A stretch of DNA of 64,000 nt from Zoogloeaceae bacterium (GTDB lineage Bacteria; Pseudomonadota; Gammaproteobacteria; Burkholderiales; Rhodocyclaceae). Below are positions 24,805-33,295 of this stretch, one piece after another. The notes under the pieces were generated by a model. That model saw nothing but the letters and a program-made list of their open reading frames with translations. It was not told the DNA's origin and did no database searches. Made by a program: the position numbers and the translations under genes. The stretch lies in NCBI GenBank assembly GCA_024235635.1, contig JACKMA010000002.1, forward strand, positions 1,116,001 through 1,180,000, given 5' to 3'. Positions within the stretch are counted from its first letter, which is position 1. Each line of letters begins with the position of its first letter.

Positions 24805-26175
24805 TCAGGATTCGCGCGGCACCTTTGGCGAGAGCAGGTTTTCCTCGTCGCCAGCGCCCTGCTCGGCGTGCACCCGGACTTCGATGCTGCGATCGGCGCT
24901 GACGTCCTGCATGCGGTGGTCATGGACCGGCGCATTCCCGGCGCCATCGCCGGCCGGTTCGGTGGCACCGGAATCGTCGATCACGCGCAGCTTGTAGATC
25001 GGCTCGGGCATCACCACGCCGGCCTCGTCGAAGGCCTGCTTGACCGATCGGATCGCCTCGCTGCGCACCTTCTGGTAGCTCGCCGAGCGCTGGTCCATCC
25101 AGCCATATGCCGACAACACGACGTTCGAATCGCCGAGCGCCTCGACCACGACCATCGGCTCCGGATCGGACAGCACGCCCGGCACCGACGACAGTGTGCG
25201 CATCGCCAGCGACTGCACCGGCAGCAGATCCAACTCGGTGTCGACGCCGATGTCGAAGCGGAATCGGCGCTCCGGACGGCGCGTGTAGTTGACGATCACC
25301 GCCTTGAACACCTTTGCGTTGGGAATGCGGATGTGGTTGCCATCGGGGGACAGCAACACCGTCGCCCGCGTGGTCATGCGCAGAACGTTGCCTTCGAAAC
25401 CGTCGATCGCGACGTAGTCATTGATTTCGAAGGGGTTGCGGATGCTCAGCAGCAGGCTGGCGATATAGTTCTCGACGGTATCGCGGATGGCGAAACCGAG
25501 CGCCAGTCCGGCGATACCGGCGGCGCCGAGAATGGTCCCGAGCAGCGCCGTCGCATCGAACAGCACCAGCGCAGCCACCAGGCCGAGCACCATCAGCAGC
25601 AGGTGCAGCGCCTGGCCGATGAACATCGCAATGAACGGGTTCGGCGCGATCCGAAGCAGCCAGTTGCGGCGCCGCGACAGCCAGCGACCGAGCCACCATG
25701 CCAGCAACACCAGGATTGCTGCCACGAGCAGCAGCGGCAGGTTGGCGAACAGCCGCTCGACGGCTACGGCAAGCGCCTGCCAGCCGACGCGGAGGCGACG
25801 CTCGAGGTTGCTATCCACTTCGAGCGCGCTTTCCACCTCGACCACCCCTTCGACCTGGGTGGCAAAGCGGATGGCGCGCTGGGCGCGTGCCGGCGAAGGC
25901 ACCACGCCGGAGAGTTCGACCACGCCTTCGCGAACCTCGACGGTGACCGACTCGAGCCCGGCCACCTCATGGTAGATCGCAACGAGTCGCTCGCGAATCC
26001 GTGCGTCGACCGCGGCGGAGCGCTTAGTCTCGATGACTCGCGGCGGCTGCTCGATCGCCTCCCGGGGCGGCGCGCCGAGCAGCGAACCGGCGTCGTCTGC
26101 AGTGCCGGTTGCCGGCCACAGCGGCAACAGCAGCGCGATCACCAGCAACCGCCACCCATCGATCGGCCAGCCCAT
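24805..26175 (-). CDS. BON-MscS fusion: mechanosensitive channel with periplasmic BON domain
   Basis: 456 residues. A signal peptide (~1-26) is followed by a BON domain (~50-125; VTVEVREGVVELSGVVPS is its core hairpin), then three membrane segments (~145-170, 180-206, 210-235). The last of these is the pore helix rich in Gly/Ala (ILGAAGIAGLALGFAIRDT). After it come the MscS beta domain (NPFEINDYVAIDGFEGNV, IRIPNAKVF) and the alpha/beta vestibule (to ~400). The C-terminal 50 residues are hydrophilic and variable. BON domains bind lipid, so the N-terminal part probably contacts the outer membrane or periplasmic leaflet. The ATG has GGAG 8 nt upstream. The photolyase-like gene ends 94 bp upstream on the same strand, so the two are likely cotranscribed. 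Confidence 0.9.
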   Translation of the reverse strand: MGWPIDGWRLLVIALLLPLWPATGTADDAGSLLGAPPREAIEQPPRVIETKRSAAVDARIRERLVAIYHEVAGLESVTVEVREGVVELSGVVPSPARAQRAIRFATQVEGVVEVESALEVDSNLERRLRVGWQALAVAVERLFANLPLLLVAAILVLLAWWLGRWLSRRRNWLLRIAPNPFIAMFIGQALHLLLMVLGLVAALVLFDATALLGTILGAAGIAGLALGFAIRDTVENYIASLLLSIRNPFEINDYVAIDGFEGNVLRMTTRATVLLSPDGNHIRIPNAKVFKAVIVNYTRRPERRFRFDIGVDTELDLLPVQSLAMRTLSSVPGVLSDPEPMVVVEALGDSNVVLSAYGWMDQRSASYQKVRSEAIRSVKQAFDEAGVVMPEPIYKLRVIDDSGATEPAGDGAGNAPVHDHRMQDVSADRSIEVRVHAEQGAGDEENLLSPKVPRES

Positions 26176-26269
26176 CACGGATCTCCACGCAACACGGGGT
26201 ACCGTCAGGCTAGCGGGATTGCGGGCCTGCGCCCGTCGGCGCGTGTCGGCGAATGCTGTCGGCGCCTTC

Positions 26270-27511
26270 CTACACGCCTCCGCGGCCGCCCGGCTCCCGC
26301 CGCTTGCGCGACTCCGGCCCATAGCGACGCCAGTAATGACTGAACGACGGACTCAATGCCGGCGGATCCGGCAGCCAGCGCGGCGGCTCGCGCAGTTCGG
26401 TGGCCAGGACCCGCAACACCTCCCGGTAATCGGGGTAGCGTGTGCGTTCGGCGATGACCCGGCGCTTGCCGAGCACCGGCGCCAGCATCGAAGCATCGCC
26501 GACGAAGAGGCGGTCGCAGACCTTGCGCAGGCGGGGCAGCACGAAGTGCCAGCGCTGCGACGACCACGGGAAGCGTCGATGGAACGGCAGGTGAACCACG
26601 CCGAGCACCAGTGCGCCGTCCGGGCGCCGCGGCGGCGGCCGCAGGTGCCAGGGGTGAAGCAGGATGACGGTACGCCCGGGTGCGATCGCCGGCAGCAGGC
26701 CGTCGCCGCCTTCCAGCAGTGCCGGCGGCGGGCAGGCCAGCGCCGGCGGCACCGCCACCGCCTCGCTGCGTCGGCAGCCGCAAAGGATGCGTCCGGAACT
26801 ACGTGCCAGGGCGTCGAGCGTGGCATGGTCCGCGTCGAGCGCACTGCCGGCGCACTGCCAGTCGGCCGGCGCGAAGCGGGCGACGTTCTCGGCGTTGAAC
26901 AGGTAGGGCTTGCGACCAAAGGTCGCAGCCACCCACTGCCAGGACAGGTGGTTCGACGCGAAGTCGCCGTCGAGCAGATACGAGTACATCCAGTCGGCCC
27001 CGACGCGCCAATCGACCTTGGCGTAGTGGACGAGGAAGCTCGCCAGCCACATGCGCGCGTGATTGTGCAGGTAGCCGCTGCGATACAAGGTGCGTACGGC
27101 CTGATCGACCGGTGCCAGTCCGGTCCGCGCCTCGCGCACCGCGCCCGGCACTTCGCGCGCGTAGCGCACGCCGGCGAGTCCGGGCCGGATGTCGGTCAGG
27201 ATGCCATCGTCGAGTCGCGCCCAGACGTGGTGGAAATACTCGCGCCATGCGAATTCGTAGGCCAGCTTGTGCCGTGCCCGCAATCCGCGATAGCGCGCAA
27301 GCCACGCCACCACCTGGGCCACCGGCGAGAAGCCGTGCCCGATCCACGGTGACAGCCCGGTGACCGCGCCGTCGAGGTGATTGCGGGTACGCGCGTAGCT
27401 CGCCACGTCGATCGCGCGCAACCGCGCTGCGAACAGGGACTCGTCGCGCCAGGCGTCCGGCAGCACCTCGGCAACCTCGGGCACCTCGAGCCACAGCGAT
27501 GCGTGTTCCAA
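26270..27511 (-). CDS. Photolyase/cryptochrome-like FAD-binding protein, no N-terminal antenna domain
   Basis: 413 residues from a TTG at 27511, with GGAG 10 nt upstream. Residues ~40-220 match the helical FAD-binding domain of DNA photolyases and cryptochromes: TGLSPWIGHG, YRSGYLHNHARMWLASFLVH, then LDGDFASNHLSWQWVAATFG and FNAENVARF, corresponding to the photolyase blocks around the flavin. The usual N-terminal alpha/beta antenna domain (~130 residues) is missing; the protein begins directly with the linker region. The C-terminal ~160 residues (VILLHPWHLRP, LVLGVVHLPFH, WSSQRWHFVLPRL) look alpha/beta and may be a displaced version of that domain. It is probably light-related or DNA-repair-related; the true activity is open. 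Confidence 0.8.
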   Translation of the reverse strand: MEHASLWLEVPEVAEVLPDAWRDESLFAARLRAIDVASYARTRNHLDGAVTGLSPWIGHGFSPVAQVVAWLARYRGLRARHKLAYEFAWREYFHHVWARLDDGILTDIRPGLAGVRYAREVPGAVREARTGLAPVDQAVRTLYRSGYLHNHARMWLASFLVHYAKVDWRVGADWMYSYLLDGDFASNHLSWQWVAATFGRKPYLFNAENVARFAPADWQCAGSALDADHATLDALARSSGRILCGCRRSEAVAVPPALACPPPALLEGGDGLLPAIAPGRTVILLHPWHLRPPPRRPDGALVLGVVHLPFHRRFPWSSQRWHFVLPRLRKVCDRLFVGDASMLAPVLGKRRVIAERTRYPDYREVLRVLATELREPPRWLPDPPALSPSFSHYWRRYGPESRKRREPGGRGGV

Positions 27512-27725
27512 CGGATCTTGTCTCCTCGATCAGGATCGCTTATCGACCCCGCCGCGGCCGATGCGTTCCCGCGGCGTCTGGCGCGACTGTACCGGAAGTC
27601 CTATGCTTGGCCGGTGGCGACGTCGCCCCGCGCCCGATGGACGGTCCGGCCGACACCGGCAAGTGGCCGAGGCGACCCGGGCGCTGCCGAAGCCCGGTGC
27701 AGCGGGCGTCGCCGCTTGACATGGC

Positions 27726-29000
27726 ATGTCGGCCATCGATCGCATCATGAGAATCAGGGACTGGGTCGCACTGCTGGAAGCCGGCTACCGGGTCGATGGC
27801 GACGACCAGCGCTGGCTGTCGGATGTGCTCGAGCGGGCAGAACCGCTGTTCGAGCGTGGCATCTGGCCGAGCATCTACACCTTCCGCTACACGCCGACCA
27901 CGGTCGTCGTGCAGACGCTGGCGACGCGCGGCCCGCAGCGGGTGGCGCAGGTATTGCGGGAGAGCGTCGACGAATCACCGCAGGCGGTGGATCTGGTCTA
28001 CCGCCGGGATGTCGGCGTGAATACGATGAGCGAGACGGTTTTCGCCCGGATGCCGGCGGAGCGGGCGAATTTCCGCCGAAAGGGCTTGGGCCTGGTGCGC
28101 GACAGCCTTGGCGTCAAGGCCTTCACCGGTACCGGCCAGGGCCTGATGCTGGCCACCGCGCTGATGCGCAGCAGCCGCCCGAGTGCCCGCGAACAGGCCC
28201 TGTGGCCGTTGGCGGCCAGCCACCTCGCTGCGGGACTTCGGCTGCGTCGACTGGCCTCGGACCTGAGCCCGGAAGCCGGCGTCGTCGAGGCGATCTTCGA
28301 CGGCGGCGGGCACCTGTACGACGCGCGAGACGAAGCCAGCCGCCCAGCACGCCGCGAGCAATTGCGGAAACGGGTGCGACAGCTCGACCACTTGCGCAGT
28401 CGCGCCGGCCGCAGCGACCCGGAGCAGGCGCTGGCAGGCTGGGAGGCGCTGGTGGACGGGCGCTGGTCGCTGGTGGACATGTTCGACAGCGACCAGCGGC
28501 GCTTCGTCGTCGCGGTGCGCAACGATCCGGCCTTCCCCGATCCGCGCGGTCTGACCATGCGCGAACGCCAGGTCGCCGAGTTCGCCGGGCTCGGCCAGTC
28601 CAGCAAACAGATCAGCTATACCCTCGGCCTTTCGCCGTCGGCGATCACCAATTCCACCGCCAGCGCCCAGGCCAAGCTCGGACTGGGATCACGCACCGAA
28701 CTCGCCGCCTTCTTCGCACCCAGCGGGCTGCGTACCAAGCTGGCCGAACTGTCGCTGGCCGGCGAGCAACTGCTGGTGGGCGCCTATCCGCTGGTGGACG
28801 AGCGACGCGTCCGCAAACTCACCGATGCCGAGCGCGAGGTGCTCGCCGCGATCCTCGCCGGCTCGACCAACCAGGACATCGCCCGTCGCCGCCAGGCCAG
28901 CGCACAGACCGTCGCCAAACAGGTGCAGTCCGTGTTCCGCAAGCTCGGCGTGCGCTCGCGAAGCGAACTGGCAGCGCACCTGCAGGCCGCCCCCGACTGA
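27726..29000 (+). CDS. LuxR-type regulator with two tandem HTH domains
   Basis: 424 residues. The N-terminal ~270 residues form an unassigned sensory region that begins WVALLEAGYRVDGDDQRWL, a pattern I associate with LuxR-like regulators of myxobacteria and related proteobacteria. Two LuxR-type helix-turn-helix domains follow: the first at ~276-332 (LTMRERQVAEFAGLGQSSKQ, then LGLSPSAITNS) and the second at ~365-420 (LTDAEREVLAAILAGSTNQD, then QTVAKQVQSVFRKLGV). No receiver or autoinducer-binding domain is seen. The start is uncertain: ATGs at 27726 and 27747 are both possible and neither has a good ribosome binding site. A hairpin lies directly after the stop. Candidate targets include the PEP-CTERM-like gene downstream. 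Confidence 0.85.
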   Translation: MSAIDRIMRIRDWVALLEAGYRVDGDDQRWLSDVLERAEPLFERGIWPSIYTFRYTPTTVVVQTLATRGPQRVAQVLRESVDESPQAVDLVYRRDVGVNTMSETVFARMPAERANFRRKGLGLVRDSLGVKAFTGTGQGLMLATALMRSSRPSAREQALWPLAASHLAAGLRLRRLASDLSPEAGVVEAIFDGGGHLYDARDEASRPARREQLRKRVRQLDHLRSRAGRSDPEQALAGWEALVDGRWSLVDMFDSDQRRFVVAVRNDPAFPDPRGLTMRERQVAEFAGLGQSSKQISYTLGLSPSAITNSTASAQAKLGLGSRTELAAFFAPSGLRTKLAELSLAGEQLLVGAYPLVDERRVRKLTDAEREVLAAILAGSTNQDIARRRQASAQTVAKQVQSVFRKLGVRSRSELAAHLQAAPD

Positions 29001-29032
29001 ACCGGGCGCCGTGACCGGCGTCACGGCCGGTT
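29000..29032 (+). terminator. Probable terminator hairpin after the LuxR-type gene
   Basis: Arms AACCGG(GCG)CCGTGAC and GTCACGGCCGGTT pair over 13 bp with a 3-nt bulge and a 4-nt loop. They start at the last base of the stop codon and end in TTTCC. The T-tract is short, so termination may be partial. Confidence 0.5.
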
Positions 29033-29268
29033 TCCGTCATTCACACCAACCCGCAGTGGATGATCGGGCACGGCACCGACCGTCCGCGATTCGCAAGAGC
29101 CCCCGTCCGACGTGGGTTCGGGCCGATCCGGTGGGGCGCGGCAGGCTCGGCTTCCGCGTCTGGCACTGTGGAATTGGGTATGGAAGCACCGATTGCACCG
29201 CCATAGGGTGATCTCAAGGGCATGGCGTCGTCGCCATGCACCGAACCCAATCCGAATGGAGGTGAGTC

Positions 29269-30207
29269 ATGACTTCGAAGCTCTCCTGCGAGCACCGCAG
29301 CCGCGGCGTGCGTGGAACCCCCGTGTTGCTCGCCGTCTTGCTGATCGCGGCAAACACCGATGCGATCGCCTTCCCGATCGACTTTTTCGGGCACATCGCC
29401 GCAACCGCGCGCAACCCCGACAACGGCATCGTCGATCAATCCAGGGTGGAATTCGCGTGGCCGGACGCCGATGGCAGCCAGCATGCATCGCTGCAACTGA
29501 ATACCGAACCGAACGATCCCACCGATCCGTTCGGCGGCGTGAACGAAGCACGCGGCTTCGCCAACGATGCCGGCGAATTCGGTGCCTGGGTCCATGTGGA
29601 CAGCGAGCGCGGCGACATCTCCGGCAGCTTTCGGGCGACCTATCTCAAGGAGACTGCCGATGCCGGGCATCAAGTGCGGTTCAGCAATTCCTTTCTGTCG
29701 CTCGTCGATTTCGGAGCCCAGACCGACGATTTCCTGTTCGCCCGGCTCGAGGTCGAGGTGCTGGCACAAACGCCGAGACTGGGCGTGTTCGCCAGCCTGA
29801 CCGACACCATCCAGATCTTCGGCCGCGACCGCGACTTCCAGATCGACGAGGGCCGGCACCTCACCGGCACGGTCGATCATCTGCTCAACGGGTTCGACCT
29901 GGGCACTGCAGTCCTCAACTACCGGATCGATAACGCCACGTTCAACTTCCTGCTCGATCCGATACTCGTCGGCGAGGAATATACCGCCATCATCGACTAC
30001 GAACTCGCGGTCGGCGCGGCGGGAGGCGAGACGTCCGCCCACGCCCAGTTCTGGGACCCGAACAGCGGCGGTGGCCTGCTCAGCCTGCAAGTCCCTGGCA
30101 GCCCCGCGCCGGACCCGGGCCCGAACTCGGTGCCTGCCCCCGGCACCGTGGCGCTGCTGGCGGCCGCGTCCGGCGCGCTGTGGTGGCGGCGACGACAGCC
30201 GGGCTGA
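29269..30207 (+). CDS. Exported protein with PEP-CTERM-like (VPAPGT) C-terminus
   Basis: 312 residues from an ATG preceded by GGAGGTGA, a near-ideal ribosome binding site. The N-terminus has a signal peptide (~1-33, cleavage near AIA). The C-terminus ends in VPAPGTVALLAAASGALWW followed by RRRQPG. This tripartite motif, hydrophobic helix and basic tail is the PEP-CTERM sorting signal, with Ala in place of the Glu of the motif. Such signals are processed by an exosortase, which is not encoded in this window. The body (~240 residues) is beta-rich and has no recognised domain. PEP-CTERM proteins are linked to exopolysaccharide-rich biofilms and flocs. Transcription is probably monocistronic. Confidence 0.82.
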   Translation: MTSKLSCEHRSRGVRGTPVLLAVLLIAANTDAIAFPIDFFGHIAATARNPDNGIVDQSRVEFAWPDADGSQHASLQLNTEPNDPTDPFGGVNEARGFANDAGEFGAWVHVDSERGDISGSFRATYLKETADAGHQVRFSNSFLSLVDFGAQTDDFLFARLEVEVLAQTPRLGVFASLTDTIQIFGRDRDFQIDEGRHLTGTVDHLLNGFDLGTAVLNYRIDNATFNFLLDPILVGEEYTAIIDYELAVGAAGGETSAHAQFWDPNSGGGLLSLQVPGSPAPDPGPNSVPAPGTVALLAAASGALWWRRRQPG

Positions 30208-30539
30208 GCACTGCGGGCGACGGCCTATCGCCCCGCCAGGCGCTGGCTCGCGGCGACGTGGCCCGATCTTCGGGCGCCCGAATCGGCCGCAACGACGATA
30301 CGACGGACAGGCCGTGCATGCGGATCGACGACGGCGCCAGGCGCCGCTGCGGCCGAGCCCGGCACGGTCGCTGACCGCTGCCGGGCCGGAAATCGGCGGA
30401 CACAAAAGATTCCGCATCGCGCCAATCGATGCTGCAATGCCCGTGCTAGCATTGCCGTCCTGCCGACACCGCAACGCACCATGACAATCGCGTTGCGGCC
30501 CTGGCAAATCGATCCCGAAAGAAGAGAGGTATTGGTCAG
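30208..30539. other. Intergenic region before the lipoprotein gene
   Basis: 332 bp. A short hairpin (GGGCGA 30215-30220 with TCGCCC 30228-30233) follows the PEP-CTERM-like gene but has no T-run. The sequence near 30440-30520 is less GC-rich and probably carries the promoter of the lipoprotein gene. I cannot assign exact promoter elements. Confidence 0.4.
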
Positions 30540-30965
30540 ATGAAACATTCGTTGCTCGTCAGCCTGTTGATCGCCGCCAGTGTGGCCGCCTGCGGCAAGG
30601 AAGAGCCGCCGCCGGCGCCGAGTTCGGCACTCGAAAGCGCGAAGGAATCCGCCGCCAAGGCCGTGGATGCCGCCAAGGAGAGTGCCGCCGCCGCGGGCGA
30701 GGCGATCAAGTCCGGTGCCGAGGCTGCGGGCGAAAAGGCGTCGGAGACCATGGAGGCCGCCAAAGAAAAGGCGTCAGAAGCCGCCGAAGCCACCAAGGAA
30801 GGTGCCTCCGAGGCGATGGAAAGCGCCAAGGAAAAGACCTCCGATGCGGTCGAAGCCACCAAGGAAGGCGCCGAGGAAGCCGCAGAAGCGGCCCGCAAGG
30901 CGGCCGAGGCCGCCGTCCAGGCAGCTCGCGAAGGCGCCGATGCGGCGAAGGAAGCGGTCAAGTAG
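30540..30965 (+). CDS. Small lipoprotein with LEA-like 11-residue repeats
   Basis: 141 residues. A lipoprotein signal peptide ends in a VAAC lipobox, so Cys18 is lipidated; Gly at +2 favours the outer membrane. The mature protein is built almost only of Ala, Glu, Lys, Ser and Thr in 11-residue units of the type AAKEKASEAAE/ATKEGASEAME. These resemble group 3 LEA proteins and apolipoprotein-like amphipathic helices that fold on membranes or on drying. It is likely a stress-protective or envelope-spacing lipoprotein. It stands alone: no cotranscribed neighbour is close, and a strong intrinsic terminator follows 16 bp after the stop. Confidence 0.85.
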   Translation: MKHSLLVSLLIAASVAACGKEEPPPAPSSALESAKESAAKAVDAAKESAAAAGEAIKSGAEAAGEKASETMEAAKEKASEAAEATKEGASEAMESAKEKTSDAVEATKEGAEEAAEAARKAAEAAVQAAREGADAAKEAVK

Positions 30966-30981
30966 TTCGGGCGCCGAAGAC

Positions 30982-31012
30982 AGCCGGCCGGCCTTGTGGC
31001 CGGCTTTTTTTT
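30982..31012 (+). terminator. Rho-independent terminator of the lipoprotein gene
   Basis: Perfect 8-bp arms AGCCGGCC (30982-30989) and GGCCGGCT (30998-31005) enclose an 8-nt loop and run into eight T residues (31005-31012). It is the only textbook intrinsic terminator found in the window, suggesting the lipoprotein is highly expressed. Confidence 0.93.
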
Positions 31013-31089
31013 GCCCGGACGAACGCCCTCACCTTTCGCAACAACCCGATTGCCGGCGTGCATCGCTCGTGCCTGCCAGCTGCGGCACA

Positions 31090-31422
31090 ATGGCGGCAAT
31101 GACGATGCGCAACCAAATGCTTGCGATGGCGATCGTGATCGTCGCGCCCACGGGCATGGCCGCCGACGAGGGCGGAGGCCCGCGCCGAACACCCGAGGCC
31201 GAAGCGGTCGGCGCGCCCAGGCCGGAAGCGGCGGTGACCAGACGCGGTGGCCCGACGCTGTGCGAATGTTTGAGCGAGCCGGGTGACGATCCCAGGACCG
31301 TGGCGCACTGCGACGGCATGCTGGCGAGCCTCGAGATGACCGCCATCACGCGGGCACGGGCGGAATGCGGAGCGCATGCCGCAAGCCGCGGTCAGCCGGT
31401 CACCGTGCCCGCCGGCAGGTAA
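31090..31422 (+). CDS. Small exported Cys-containing protein, unknown
   Basis: About 110 residues if it starts at the ATG at 31090; ATGs at 31099 and 31105 are in the same frame and none has a clear ribosome binding site. The N-terminus is a plausible signal peptide (MRNQMLAMAIVIVAPTGMA followed by AD). The mature part has four Cys residues (CEC near the middle, then two more), which could form disulfides in the periplasm. It has no family that I recognise. It lies 78 bp after the terminator and converges on the helicase-like gene with an 83-bp gap. Confidence 0.5.
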   Translation: MAAMTMRNQMLAMAIVIVAPTGMAADEGGGPRRTPEAEAVGAPRPEAAVTRRGGPTLCECLSEPGDDPRTVAHCDGMLASLEMTAITRARAECGAHAASRGQPVTVPAGR

Positions 31423-31505
31423 TTCCGGCCGGCGGACCGGGCACCGGGGGTCAATGCCGGGGCGGGCATGCGTGGCATCGAATCGACCACTGCGGACGCT
31501 AGGGC

Positions 31506-33143
31506 TCACGATACGCCCCGCTCGGCGAGCGCCGCAGCGGCGCTCGCACTGGCCACGACGATCAGTTTCATCGTCGCCCGCGTGGCGCCGACGAAGATCT
31601 TGCGAACGGCGAGATCGTCCAGGTTCTCGAAGTCGACCTCGGCCAGTACCACCGCAGGCGCCGACTGGCCCTTGAATCGGTACACCGATTCCGCGAGCAC
31701 GTCGCCTTCGGAAAACTCCGGCTCGCCGAACATGTCGTAGCCGCCGGTGAAGCGGCGCAGCCGGATTCTGCCGAGCGACTCGCGGCAGAGCAGGCGCGAA
31801 TGTTCGCGCCCGCGAAAGCTGACAAGCACGGTATCGGTGCTGCGAAAACCCTCGCCGAAACAGGTGCGAATCGCTTCGCGGGCGCGGGCGTCGAGCGCTT
31901 CGTCGGAATCGTACTGCAGCACCGTCAGCGCACCGGCCGGCAGCGGTGAGCGTGCTTCGATCGGCTGATCGTCGGGCAGCAGTGCCGACAGCATCTGCAC
32001 GATCGAGCGCGGACTGCGATAGTTTCCGCGTGCCCGCAGGCCGATCCAGCCGGGCAGAGCCACCGGCTCCCGACCATAGAGGTTCTGCAACGGGTCTTCG
32101 AGCCACAGCAATCGCGCCTCGGGACGCGCCAGCCCGAGCACCAGATCGCGCCATGCTGCCGGAAAATCCTGCCCTTCGTCGACGATCACGCAGTCGAACC
32201 TGAAGGCGTCGCCCGGCGTCAGGCGACGCGCATCGTCCACCAGCACGTCGAACGCGTCGGCGCGGCCGAAGTCGGGTGTCCGGCCATGCGCCCGCAGCAG
32301 CCGATCGCACAACATGTGGAAGCTGCAGACCTCGCCACCCGACGGCGCAATGCGCCGGAAATGATCGGCCAGCGGCCGGTTGTAGCAAACATAGAGGGCT
32401 TGCTGCCCGGCCTCGACCGCCGCCCGGAATTCAGCGAGCGCGAGCTGGGTCTTGCCCGACCCGGCGGTACCGGTCACGCGCAGGCGAAACGGCGACATTT
32501 CGATTCTGCGCGCCCAGTGCGCGAGACCGCCGGCGACACGATTGACCAGCACCTGCGCCCGCCCGACCAGCGCGCCGACATCGGCCTCGAGCTGGATCAG
32601 GTCGCGCATGAAACCGTGGACCGATCCGCTGATCGGCGCCGGCTCGCCCTCGCCCAGCACCGACGCGATGATCCTGGGCAAGTCACCGCGCTGGTCGGCA
32701 TCGACGATGCGGTCGGCGGAGATGCCCGCGCTCTCTCGCGCGCGCACCCGGTAGTCGGGGCAGTACAGCAGGTATTCGAGCGAGACCGGCGCGCCATCGC
32801 AGCGCAGCGACAGCTTGCGTCTCATGATATGCAGGCTGTGCCCGATCGCGGCCGCGACTTCGAGCCGGCGACCGGGATGACGCTTTGCCAGCGGCCCGTC
32901 GCTTTCGTCGAGCAGCCCACCCACCTGCTCGATCAGCAATACTGCGCCGGCACGATTGACGATTGCGAAGCTGATCTCGCCGTAGATCGACCGACCGCCC
33001 TCGACCGTCGACCAGTGGATCGCGTGATAGACCGTGTAGGCGTCGCCCAACGCACGTTCTAGCGCATCGAGCGTCTCGATCTCGCGCGCCGCTGCACCGC
33101 TGGCGTCGAGTTCCCGCCAGCCATCCGGTACGATCCTCGCCAT
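31506..33143 (-). CDS. UvrD/Rep-like superfamily 1 ATPase with N-terminal nuclease-related region
   Basis: 545 residues. The centre holds Walker A as GTAGSGKTQ (~227-235), a Walker B-type CVIVDEGQDFPAAW, and later YRFKGQSAPAVVLAEVDF and FVGATRATMKLIVV. These are motifs V/VI of the UvrD-like two-domain ATPase core, shortened as in many ATP-binding proteins of this group. The first ~150 residues (YGEISFAIVNRAGAVLLIEQ and following) resemble a NERD-like or other PD-(D/E)xK-type region, but I cannot confirm catalytic residues. It may remodel or cut nucleic acid in repair or defence; nothing nearby proves either. It is divergent from the LysR gene. Confidence 0.78.
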   Translation of the reverse strand: MARIVPDGWRELDASGAAAREIETLDALERALGDAYTVYHAIHWSTVEGGRSIYGEISFAIVNRAGAVLLIEQVGGLLDESDGPLAKRHPGRRLEVAAAIGHSLHIMRRKLSLRCDGAPVSLEYLLYCPDYRVRARESAGISADRIVDADQRGDLPRIIASVLGEGEPAPISGSVHGFMRDLIQLEADVGALVGRAQVLVNRVAGGLAHWARRIEMSPFRLRVTGTAGSGKTQLALAEFRAAVEAGQQALYVCYNRPLADHFRRIAPSGGEVCSFHMLCDRLLRAHGRTPDFGRADAFDVLVDDARRLTPGDAFRFDCVIVDEGQDFPAAWRDLVLGLARPEARLLWLEDPLQNLYGREPVALPGWIGLRARGNYRSPRSIVQMLSALLPDDQPIEARSPLPAGALTVLQYDSDEALDARAREAIRTCFGEGFRSTDTVLVSFRGREHSRLLCRESLGRIRLRRFTGGYDMFGEPEFSEGDVLAESVYRFKGQSAPAVVLAEVDFENLDDLAVRKIFVGATRATMKLIVVASASAAAALAERGVS

Positions 33144-33295
33144 CGCCTGTTCCCGACCATGTCGTCAGGATGCAGCTTATCCGATCCACCGCGCATGCCG
33201 CGGCGACGAGCGCGCGTTACCATGCAGGCCGGAACGTCGGCGTCGGGGAGCGCTATGGGTCTGCCGCTGCGGCTTGCGCATGTCGGAACGCAATC

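Noticed and set aside
29161..29200. A sigma-54-type promoter before the PEP-CTERM-like gene
   Set aside because: TGGCAC is present but no GC follows at the required 10-bp spacing. The nearby TGG...TTGC pair is off by one base.
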